NCBI RefSeq assembly: GCF_013415885.1
Contig: NZ_CP058910.1
Coordinates: 2,852,001-2,916,000 of the forward strand
Source: Halosimplex rubrum
GTDB lineage: Archaea; Halobacteriota; Halobacteria; Halobacteriales; Haloarculaceae
Length of the DNA stretch: 64,000 nt
Reading direction: 5' to 3'
Of the stretch, positions 50,211 to 58,387 are shown one piece after another (within the stretch, counting starts at the first letter, position 1; the number at the start of each line of letters is the position of its first letter). The notes under the pieces were generated by a model. It was given only the letters and a program-made list of their open reading frames with translations, ran no database searches and was not told where the DNA came from. The position numbers and the translations under genes are program-made.

Positions 50211-51965
50211 GTGAATCTTGAGTCCCAGCCACGCCCCGAGTATCCTCGGCCGCAACTACGTCGAGAAGAGTGGCAGAACTTGAACGGCCAGTGGGAGTTC
50301 GAGATCGATCACGGTGCAAGCGGACGTGAGCGGGGTCTCCCCGAGAAAGAAAGGCTTGCCCGAGAGATCACAGTCCCGTTCGCCCCGGAAAGCGAACTGT
50401 CGGGCATCGGCTACACCGACTTCATGGACGCAGTGTGGTATCGTCGCGAGGTCGATATCCCAGTAGAATGGTTCGATGGGCGCATCAAACTCCACTTCGG
50501 GGCGGTCGATTACGAAGCGGAGGTCTGGGTAAACGGCGAATCCGTCGGGAGCCATCGTGGCGGGTACACCCCATTTAGCGTCGACATCACCGAAGCTGCC
50601 GAACCTGGAGTCAACGCCGTTACGATCTGTGCTGAAGATGATACCTGCTCGCCCATTCAACCTTCGGGCAAACAAAGCCAAGAGTACGAACCTGAGGGCG
50701 CTCGTTACACCCGCGTCACGGGGATATGGCAGACGGTCTGGCTCGAACCAGTTCCAGAAACCCACGTCGACGACCTACAGATCGAACCAGATCCTGAGAA
50801 CGATGCTGTCCATGTCGATGTCTCACTCAGCGGAGAGCTTGTTGATGGGAGAATCCATGCCACGGCGACGTTCAACGGCGAATCAGTCGGCGAGGTCACG
50901 GTTGTAACCAACGGTCGTTACGCTGGTTTCACGCTGAGCGTGGATGAGACTCACCGCTGGTCGCCCGAGGAACCGAATCTTTACGATCTGCATCTCCAAC
51001 TCGTTGCCGACGGCGAGACAATCGACTCGGTCGAGAGCTACTTCGGTCTCCGGTCGGTGACACTAGGTGATGACTGCGTCTATCTCAACGGTGAACCCCG
51101 TTTCCAGCGTCTCGTACTCGATCAAGGCTACTATCCGGACGGTCTCTACACAGCACCCTCCGACGACGACTTGATCGAGGACATCGAGATTGCCAAACAA
51201 ATGGGATTCGACGGGGCCCGTCTCCATCAAAAAGTGTTCGAGCCGCGCTTCCTCTATCACGCCGACCGGCTTGGTTATCTCGTCTGGGACGAACACGCCA
51301 ACTGGGGCATCGACCACGAGAGTGTTGACGCGCTCGGACCGTTCCTGCAGGAATGGATCGAAGTCGTCAAACGTGACTACAACCACCCGTCGGTGGTCGG
51401 CTGGACGCCGTTCAACGAGACAGAACCCGATCAGGACGACGACCTCATCAGAACGATCTACCGGACGACCAAGGCTCTCGATCCGACGCGGCCCGTCATC
51501 GATACAAGCGGCTGGGTCCACGTTGAAACGGACCTCGAGGACGCGCATGACTACATACAGGATCCCGAGGCATTCGCTGAGTCCTACAGCGAGATCGACG
51601 GCCCTGTCAAGAAGGGATCACACAGCCCCGTCGCGTGGAGCGAGGATCTGAGTTACGTCAGCGAGTTCGGAGGCATCTGGTGGAATCCCGACGCCGACGA
51701 CGGGTGGGGTTACGGTGATCGGCCCGACGGTGAGGCGGATTTCTTCGAGCGCTACCGGAATATGGTCGAGACCCTGCTCGGCAACGAGGACATGTGGGCA
51801 TTTTGCTACACGCAGCTGTACGACATCGAACAGGAGGCCAACGGGCTCTACACTTACGACCGTGAACCGAAGTTCGATCCAGCACGGATCCGTGAGATTA
51901 ACGAGCAGATCGCCGCCTTCGAGCAGTCGGCCTGTCGCCAGCGACAGGAGCACCCGGCAGAGTAA
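50211..51965 (+). CDS. GH2-family glycoside hydrolase, 584 aa
   Basis: The GTG start is at 50211. The sugar-binding jelly-roll domain (LNGQWEFEIDHGASGRERGL, YRREVDIPVEWFDGRIKLHF, EVWVNGESVGSHRGGYTPFS) is followed by an Ig-like domain and the catalytic barrel. The acid/base is in GWTPFNETEPDQ (Glu403) and the nucleophile in SYVSEFGGIWW-type DLSYVSEFGG (Glu485). There is no signal peptide, so it is cytosolic. GH2 enzymes remove beta-galactosyl, beta-glucuronyl or beta-mannosyl units; specificity cannot be fixed. It follows the IclR and dehydrogenase genes in one direction. Confidence 0.92.
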   Translation: MNLESQPRPEYPRPQLRREEWQNLNGQWEFEIDHGASGRERGLPEKERLAREITVPFAPESELSGIGYTDFMDAVWYRREVDIPVEWFDGRIKLHFGAVDYEAEVWVNGESVGSHRGGYTPFSVDITEAAEPGVNAVTICAEDDTCSPIQPSGKQSQEYEPEGARYTRVTGIWQTVWLEPVPETHVDDLQIEPDPENDAVHVDVSLSGELVDGRIHATATFNGESVGEVTVVTNGRYAGFTLSVDETHRWSPEEPNLYDLHLQLVADGETIDSVESYFGLRSVTLGDDCVYLNGEPRFQRLVLDQGYYPDGLYTAPSDDDLIEDIEIAKQMGFDGARLHQKVFEPRFLYHADRLGYLVWDEHANWGIDHESVDALGPFLQEWIEVVKRDYNHPSVVGWTPFNETEPDQDDDLIRTIYRTTKALDPTRPVIDTSGWVHVETDLEDAHDYIQDPEAFAESYSEIDGPVKKGSHSPVAWSEDLSYVSEFGGIWWNPDADDGWGYGDRPDGEADFFERYRNMVETLLGNEDMWAFCYTQLYDIEQEANGLYTYDREPKFDPARIREINEQIAAFEQSACRQRQEHPAE

Positions 51966-52072
51966 CTGCAATTGACTCCATCTCTGGATATCCCGATCCA
52001 ATTGTCGAAACTAGTTTCCCCTGCGACGGTACGTATCCCGTCGCAGGGAGAGGACGAACGCAGAGTCGGGGA

Positions 52073-54217
52073 TTACGCTCGTTCGAAGTCGATGCGAGCC
52101 ATCGAATAGGAGGGGAGATCGAAGGCAGCACCGTCGGCGACGGAGAGCGTATCCTCGTCGGGCGTCACTAGCTCCGGTTCCTCGCGAGTGTTTTCGTCGT
52201 ATAGTGCGTCGCTTCCAAGGGTCGTGAGCGTCGCCTCGTTCGCAGGTTCGAACCCGTCGAAGTCGAGCGCGATGGACACTGGCTCGCCTCTGCTGGCACG
52301 ATTGACGACGACGACACTGAGCGTCCCGTCGTCGACGGTCGCCATCGCGTCGATCGAAGGTACGTCTACGGGGTCAATCTCGCGGAAGGAAGTCTCGGTG
52401 ATGATCGAGTCACATTCGAGTTCAACAGTGACGGGCGTTGCGCCCGCCTGGACAGTCCCGATCGAGCGCCCGTAGTGACATGGGTCGGCCCAGACGCGTT
52501 CGCCTTCCTTCTGAAGACCGCCGCCATGGTTGACCGTGGCCGAATGGGTGAGTAACTCCGCGAACTCGCCGAGACGGATCAGGTCGTGGCGCATGCAGGC
52601 ATTGTAGATCGCTTCGCTGATCGTCGTCGGTGTTGGCATCGTCTCGGGGGTAAGTGATTCGCCCGCGTAATCGGTGTCATCGGCATCCATGCGCCCGGCC
52701 CCCTCGGCACCGGGATTGAAGCTGGCGAACAGCTGGAGTTCAGTCACGTCGAGCTTGGGATTTTCCACACCCGCCTCACGCATCTGTTTCTCCAATTCCG
52801 CGTACTGGTCGGTGAGCTGATCGGAGTAGCCCATGAACGCGTGGTACAGTTCGTCGGGATCCGTCTCGCCGTCGACTTGGCCGCCGGCGAGAGGGTGTGA
52901 AGAGATAGCGCGGACATCTTCACCACACTCGTCAAGGAGGACCTGATTCCACGGACGATCCTCGTTGGCGACGACGCCACACGCAGTGACGAGGATGTCG
53001 GGGTCGGCTTCAAGCATGGCCTCGCGGAACTCGTGGTAACGGTCCGCGTTGCCCTGCGGCGTCGTCCAGTGGACCTGCCACTTCCCCCAGAGCTCGTTAC
53101 CGATTTCCCAGTACGTGATATCAAACGGTTCGGGATAGCCGTGCTCCGCCCGGAGTGCCCCCATTTCGGTTTCTTCGGGGTCGCCATTGCAGTATTCAAC
53201 CCACTTCGCAGCCTCTTCGGGAGTGCCGTCACCGGCGTTGACGCAGATCGATGGCTCACAGCCAACATGCCGGCAGAACTGTACGAATTCGGCTGTACCG
53301 AAGAGATTCGGTTCGAGCCCATCCCATGCCGGGTTGATACGCTCGGGACGTTCGTCGACCGGGCCGACCCCGTCGCGCCAGTCGTAGCCTGACACGAAGT
53401 TACCACCGGGCCAGCGCAGCAACGGTAGGTCTGACTCGCGGAGGTACTCGACGACTTCGGGGTCAGCGTAATCGACATGGTCACCGGGATAGAGTAGTAA
53501 CCGCTCGACGACGAGGTCGGCCGGATCGTCAGCGGTGAGTTTTATCTCATAGACGCCATCCGGGTCGACATCGTCCGGCAATTCGAGTGTTCCTTCTATC
53601 GTCGCCCACTCGGTACCCACCTCGAGTGCGATCTCATCGTAGACGGTTTCGTCCGTAACGACAGCGATCCGTGCTGTCGTCGGGTCGGCCGCCCGCAGTT
53701 GCGTTCTGAATTCATAGTCGTTCACTCGATGCAAGGGGAGCCGGGTCTCCTGGAAAACGCCGTCGCCTGCGGCGTCAATCTGGATCCGTTGGGCCCGGTT
53801 GCCACTCGGACCGGTGGCGGGACTCGTCAGCACGTCACCCGCTGGCTGCCAGCCGAACGCCAGTGCGTCTTCGTAAGCCGCGAAGAGTGCATCCGGGTCC
53901 GTCTCGGGCGGATACGCGAGCGGTCGACTGTGATTCTGGATTTTTTCTTCGATCCGTTCGCGGTCGCTCTCGCTGACGAAGCCGCCACTGGGGCGTCGCT
54001 CAACACCACGGAAGTGCCATTCTCCGAATGTGGGGTTGAACAGGATCTGGGCTTCCTTTCCTTGATAGATGTTGTTACCGAGGTGTTCACAGAACTTCCC
54101 AAAGAGCTTCGGTTCGACATCGAAATCGGCTCGCTGGTTCGCGTCGACGGTGATACGCGCCGCCGACGGATCGTCGGTCTCAGTATGAACTAACAGGTCG
54201 CTATCGACCATACGCAA
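52073..54217 (-). CDS. GH51-type alpha-L-arabinofuranosidase, second copy, 714 aa
   Basis: Motifs LLRWPGGNFVSGYDWRDGVG, TYWEIGNELWGKWQ (acid/base Glu near residue 375) and KLDVTELQLFASF (nucleophile Glu) identify GH51. N-terminal VEPKLFGKFCEHLGNNIYQG is typical of the family. The protein is cytosolic and distinct from the GH51 at 41981 in its motif context. It converges with the GH2 gene at 50211-51965. A GH51 fragment with the same YDWRDGVGP motif survives at 57849. Confidence 0.92.
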   Translation of the reverse strand: MRMVDSDLLVHTETDDPSAARITVDANQRADFDVEPKLFGKFCEHLGNNIYQGKEAQILFNPTFGEWHFRGVERRPSGGFVSESDRERIEEKIQNHSRPLAYPPETDPDALFAAYEDALAFGWQPAGDVLTSPATGPSGNRAQRIQIDAAGDGVFQETRLPLHRVNDYEFRTQLRAADPTTARIAVVTDETVYDEIALEVGTEWATIEGTLELPDDVDPDGVYEIKLTADDPADLVVERLLLYPGDHVDYADPEVVEYLRESDLPLLRWPGGNFVSGYDWRDGVGPVDERPERINPAWDGLEPNLFGTAEFVQFCRHVGCEPSICVNAGDGTPEEAAKWVEYCNGDPEETEMGALRAEHGYPEPFDITYWEIGNELWGKWQVHWTTPQGNADRYHEFREAMLEADPDILVTACGVVANEDRPWNQVLLDECGEDVRAISSHPLAGGQVDGETDPDELYHAFMGYSDQLTDQYAELEKQMREAGVENPKLDVTELQLFASFNPGAEGAGRMDADDTDYAGESLTPETMPTPTTISEAIYNACMRHDLIRLGEFAELLTHSATVNHGGGLQKEGERVWADPCHYGRSIGTVQAGATPVTVELECDSIITETSFREIDPVDVPSIDAMATVDDGTLSVVVVNRASRGEPVSIALDFDGFEPANEATLTTLGSDALYDENTREEPELVTPDEDTLSVADGAAFDLPSYSMARIDFERA

Positions 54218-54332
54218 CGCTCAGCATCGGTGGTGAAATATGTTTCCCATTGCTTGGTTATCTATCGTCGTGCAATCCGGACGCGGTACGGTCCGGCAGA
54301 CATGGGCCGGAGAGGTGGGCGAAGGTGATTCG

Positions 54333-57300
54333 CTACTGTCCTGACTCGTAGAGGTCGCGGACCGCCGCGTCGTCAAGCGACGACTGGTAGACGCGGACTT
54401 CGTCGATCGTTCCGTTCCAGAAGTCGACGGGGTTGCCACCGACCGTCGCGCGCCCGACGAGCAGGTCGCCGTTGCTCGTCGTCGGTTCGCGGTTGATGGC
54501 CGCGACCCGTTCGCCGTCGACGTAGAGCTTCGCTCTCCCCTCGTAGGTGTCGTGCACGCCGACGACGTGATACCACTGTCCGGATTCGACAGTGGGACCG
54601 CCGAACGCGCGACCGCCGGAGAAGCTGAAGGCGAACTTCTCTTCGGTACCGAGGTACTGCAGGAAGAAGGCGGCGCCGTCGCCCATCACCTGGCTGACGG
54701 CCGTCTGGAAGCCGCTGGCGTCGTCGAGTTTCACCCACGCCGCGACGCTGTAGTCTTCGGTTGTGTCCAGGACGTTCGCGTTCGTGTCGACGTAGTCGTC
54801 GCTCCCGTCGAAGGCGAGCGCGGATCCGACCGTTCCGGTGACCCACTCTGGGTCCCCGACGAGCGTTCCGTCGTTGCCGCCGGCGCCGTCTGCGGCCGTG
54901 TCGCCGCTGCCGCTGTCGAACGACCACGACCCGACCAGTCTGGGTTCGCTGGCCTCGATCTCGCTCTCGGCCGTCTCAGTGACCGTGATCGTCTCGCCGT
55001 CGTACTCGAAGGATGCCTCGACGATGAACTCGTAGACGCCGGGGTCGACGGTATCGCTGTCCGCGGTGATCTCCCAGCGGGCAGTCTCGGACAACCCTTC
55101 GCCGATCACGTCGAACGCCGTCGCGGTCTGGGTCTCGGTCTCGAAGCCGTCCGGTAGCTCGCTCACGCCGAGTTCAACGTTCGTAGCCGCGAACGAACCG
55201 TCCTCCTCGCGTTCGGGATTCGTGAGCGTCACGGCCAGTTCGAATGTCTCGTCAGCACTGATCGATGTCGGTACATCGAGCGAAAAGTACGGGCGCTGGT
55301 CGATCTCCTTCGATGCGTCGATCAGCGCCTGGTTCGCCGCCCGGATCCGGGAGACAGCGTTATCGGAGACGAGGTCGGGCTTGAACACCTCGCGGTCGTA
55401 GGTCACAACACCCTGATAGTGGTACTCCGTGTCCGTCGTCTGGAGGTTGATGGCGCCACTGAATCCGTCCTCCGTCATGTAGTGGCGGTTGTTCTCGGCG
55501 CGGGTGATCAGGTTCTCGACGAGCACTTCGGGCGTGTTTCCGCTCGGGTCGCTGTCGTCCCACTGGTGGCCCTTGATGGGCGTCCAACCCGCCGACGACT
55601 CGCCGACGACCGACATCTGGGTGTCAGTGGACTCCGGTAGCGGCGTCACCTGCCCGTAGTTGTGATAGTCGAGCATGTCGCCCTCGATCTCGCCATCGAC
55701 GAACATCGTATCGATGCCGCTCAGGCTATCGATCAGGCGCTCCCCGTCGAGTTCAAGGACAAAGTTGGTCGTCGAACGGATCCGGTCGTAGTTCGTCTTG
55801 CCGTGCCCCCAGCCTTCGTTGACGGGGACCCAGACGGCGAGCGACGGGTGATTGTCGTTCTGGGCGATCATGTCCCGCAGTTCCGACCGGAACTGTTCCT
55901 GTGCGTTCTCGTTCCGGACGGGTTGTCCCAGGGGCTGATTCGGGATGTCCTGCCACACTAGCAGCCCGACCCTGTCCGCCCAGTAGAACCACCGCTTCGA
56001 GGGGATCTTGATGTGTTTGCGGTAGGCGTTGAAGCCGAGGTCCTTCGCCAGTTCTAGGTCGTACTTGCGTGCCTCGTCCGTCGGCGGTGTGTAGATGCCG
56101 TCGGGCCAGTAGCCCTGGTCGTAGATGCCGTTGTGGAAGACGAACTCGCCGTTCAGGGTCGGCCGGACGACGCCGCGAATGGACCGCTTGTCGACCGAAC
56201 GCATGCCGAAATAGCTCTCGACTGCGTCGACCACCCGACCGCAAGCGCGGCTGCTGGCACTGTCGTTCGCTTCTCCGCCGGCTTCCTCGCCGTTACCGTC
56301 CGACTGCCCGCACATCTCGCCCTTGTACAGTTCCACTTCGAGGTCGTAGAGGAACGGGTCCTCGGGCGACCACAGGCGGGGATCCGGGATCGGGAGTTCG
56401 AGCGCCTCGTTCGCTGGACCGGTGACGCTGCCAACTTCCCGATCGCCATCGAATGCGGTCGCCCTGGCGGTCGTCCCCTCGGACGCGTCGACGGTGATCT
56501 CCAGTCGCTCCTCCTCGACGTTCGGCGTCAGGTCAAGGCCGTCGATGCTGCTGTCGGGGACGGGCTCCATCCAGACGGAGTCCCAGATGCCCGACGAGGG
56601 GGTGAAGAAGATGTCACGGTCCTGGGCGACCTCCTGTTTGCCGACGGGTTGCGTACCGGTATCCGTCGGATCGTAGACTCCAACTACGAGTTCCTGTTCG
56701 CCCTCTTCGCTGAGGTGTTCGGTCACGTCGACGCTGAAGCTATCGTAGCCCCCGCGATGGGTGGTCGCCTCCTCGCCGTTGACGTACACCGTCGCCTCCC
56801 AGTCGGCCCGCTCGAAGTGCAACAAGAGCCGTTTCGAGTTGGGGTTGTTGTCGACCCCCTTGCCCGGATGCGCCGTCGGCATGAGCCACTCGTTCGGGAC
56901 GGAGAACGTGGTCCGGTACCACATCCGTTCTTCGTGGCGCTGGATGCCCGAGAGCGAGGACTCAGGCGGAAATGGGACGAGGATGTTCTCGCCGAGTTCC
57001 TGACCGATCGGCGCCGACTCGCCCTCGCTCGCGCCCGCGAACTCCCAGACGCCATTGAGGCTCTGCCAGTCGTCGCGGACGAGCTGCGGGCGCGGATACT
57101 TGTCGTGGACGGTGTCCGGCGAAATTTCGTCGTACCACGGCGTGGCCATATCAAACGGGACGGCCGCCGGTTCCCACTCTGAGGCGTCCGTACCGCTCTC
57201 GCGCTGTGCGGCGTGGACGCTTGAGACGGCAGCGTTCGACGCGCCGATGGCCGCCACACTCGCCATGAACGAACGGCGATCGACCGGCAGTGCGGAAGTG

Positions 57301-57443
57301 TCCGTCCGCTGATCGCTCCCGTCTATTCCGGTTTCGCCGCTGGAGGCCGTCGTTTCCTGATCTCTGCTCGCCGCCTCCTGCTGGGCGTCGCGGTGATCCG
57401 TTGATTCTGTGCGTCGATCGGTTGAGCTGTTGTGTTCGTGCAT
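54333..57443 (-). CDS. Tat-secreted GH2 glycoside hydrolase with LamG-like domain, 1036 aa
   Basis: The twin-arginine signal is VDRRSFMASVAAIGASNAAV (Arg56-Arg57) after an unusually long acidic N-terminus, followed by an export cleavage region near AHAAQ-type SSVHAAQ. The GH2 domains carry LAVWVPVNEGWGHGKTNYDR (acid/base Glu near 541) and VVGESSAGWTPIKGHQW (candidate nucleophile). The last 200 residues (LVGSWSFDSGSGDTAADGAG, YSVAAWVKLDDASGFQTAVS, KLYVDGERVAAINREPTTSN) form a concanavalin-type LamG domain for carbohydrate binding. It is the only visible secreted enzyme of the locus, so it probably starts polysaccharide breakdown outside the cell. Confidence 0.92.
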   Translation of the reverse strand: MHEHNSSTDRRTESTDHRDAQQEAASRDQETTASSGETGIDGSDQRTDTSALPVDRRSFMASVAAIGASNAAVSSVHAAQRESGTDASEWEPAAVPFDMATPWYDEISPDTVHDKYPRPQLVRDDWQSLNGVWEFAGASEGESAPIGQELGENILVPFPPESSLSGIQRHEERMWYRTTFSVPNEWLMPTAHPGKGVDNNPNSKRLLLHFERADWEATVYVNGEEATTHRGGYDSFSVDVTEHLSEEGEQELVVGVYDPTDTGTQPVGKQEVAQDRDIFFTPSSGIWDSVWMEPVPDSSIDGLDLTPNVEEERLEITVDASEGTTARATAFDGDREVGSVTGPANEALELPIPDPRLWSPEDPFLYDLEVELYKGEMCGQSDGNGEEAGGEANDSASSRACGRVVDAVESYFGMRSVDKRSIRGVVRPTLNGEFVFHNGIYDQGYWPDGIYTPPTDEARKYDLELAKDLGFNAYRKHIKIPSKRWFYWADRVGLLVWQDIPNQPLGQPVRNENAQEQFRSELRDMIAQNDNHPSLAVWVPVNEGWGHGKTNYDRIRSTTNFVLELDGERLIDSLSGIDTMFVDGEIEGDMLDYHNYGQVTPLPESTDTQMSVVGESSAGWTPIKGHQWDDSDPSGNTPEVLVENLITRAENNRHYMTEDGFSGAINLQTTDTEYHYQGVVTYDREVFKPDLVSDNAVSRIRAANQALIDASKEIDQRPYFSLDVPTSISADETFELAVTLTNPEREEDGSFAATNVELGVSELPDGFETETQTATAFDVIGEGLSETARWEITADSDTVDPGVYEFIVEASFEYDGETITVTETAESEIEASEPRLVGSWSFDSGSGDTAADGAGGNDGTLVGDPEWVTGTVGSALAFDGSDDYVDTNANVLDTTEDYSVAAWVKLDDASGFQTAVSQVMGDGAAFFLQYLGTEEKFAFSFSGGRAFGGPTVESGQWYHVVGVHDTYEGRAKLYVDGERVAAINREPTTSNGDLLVGRATVGGNPVDFWNGTIDEVRVYQSSLDDAAVRDLYESGQ

Positions 57444-57678
57444 GTCCGTGGATGCTGCGTCCGTGATTCGTGGCGCTTCCCCGACATTTCATCATGGACC
57501 GGCCTGATCGATTGCTGCTGCCCGCCTGATCCATTAGTGGCTGATCAGTACTCTTCAAGGATAACTGATGGAAACGGTAAAGTCGTTTTGGAAATTATAA
57601 TATTTCTTTCAACATTGTCTGATGGGCACTGTCTAGTTGAAGGATTGAGAAACGAGGAGGTCGTAGCGAGTTCTGTCC

Positions 57679-57841
57679 ATGAAGCTCGCAGACCTCTTCA
57701 GAGAAGAGTTAGAGGTAGAGAATCAAGACACTTAGGAGAACGAGCGCACGCCGACACCCGTGCGCTATTTCGCGGTTCGACTTCATTCAATGGGGTTGTC
57801 CGTGCGTGAAGTCGATGGTGTCTTGGTTGAGTGTCCATCGC
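57679..57841 (+). pseudogene. Transposase N-terminal remnant
   Basis: MKLADLFREELEVENQDT-stop is followed, one frame away, by RTPTPVRYFAVRLHSMGLSV and REVDGVLVECPS. Together they resemble the N-terminus of a haloarchaeal IS6-like transposase (LHSMGLSVRE motif). It is broken by a stop and frameshift and cut at about 57841. Confidence 0.6.
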
Positions 57842-57848
57842 TGCTACC

Positions 57849-58174
57849 AGGCAGTCTGGAACTGCGTGCGAGCCGGCCGCTCCTCAATCGGGCCGACGCC
57901 GTCGCGCCAGTCGTAACCCAAGACGATGCTCATTGAGGCCGCACCGGCCACGACGGGGGTTCGATTCGATCCTGACTCAAAGTTGGTCGCGATCACCGTC
58001 TCACGCTCGTTCGCTGTGAGCAATGCGAACTCGGCGAATGTTCTGCAGGGAACCAATTCCGATACCGTCGTCGATGAGTCGGTTCACGTACGCTTTGAGG
58101 GCATCGATGTCGACGGGCCCATCCTGAAACGGTGTGATGAGTGGACAGGAGACACTGTTATACTCGATGGCCAT
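57849..58174 (-). pseudogene. Chimeric remnant: DapA-family aldolase N-terminus joined to a GH51 fragment
   Basis: From the ATG at 58174 the frame reads MAIEYNSVSCPLITPFQDGP, then VDIDALKAYVNRLIDDGIGI, the N-terminus of a dihydrodipicolinate-synthase-family aldolase. After a frameshift near 58035, LLTANERETVIATNFESGSN and RTPVVAGAASMS continue the same family. It then switches abruptly to GYDWRDGVGPIEERPARTQF, a GH51 piece also found in the gene at 52073, and stops. Such aldolases split 2-keto-3-deoxy-sugar acids. Confidence 0.72.
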
Positions 58175-58353
58175 TGTTAAATTGTACCGATCGGCCGCTT
58201 GAACCCATCGGCAGATGCCCGGACGTGGTGATCCAGTTGGTTCGCTTAATCCACCAGACCACACCGTTGGCCTCGCTCTGCCTCGATCGTGGTGGACGTT
58301 TCCCATCGATAGTATCAAATTTGCTACTTGTAAGTCTATCGAAGTAGAAGGGC

Positions 58354-58363
58354 AATAATAATA
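58354..58363 (+). promoter_or_regulatory. TATA-like region of the GH2 gene at 58388
   Basis: AATAATATGG-type sequence about 25-34 bases before the ATG supports the start at 58388 rather than the ATG four codons later. Confidence 0.5.
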
Positions 58364-58387
58364 TGGATCGCTTCGGCACTATGGTAT

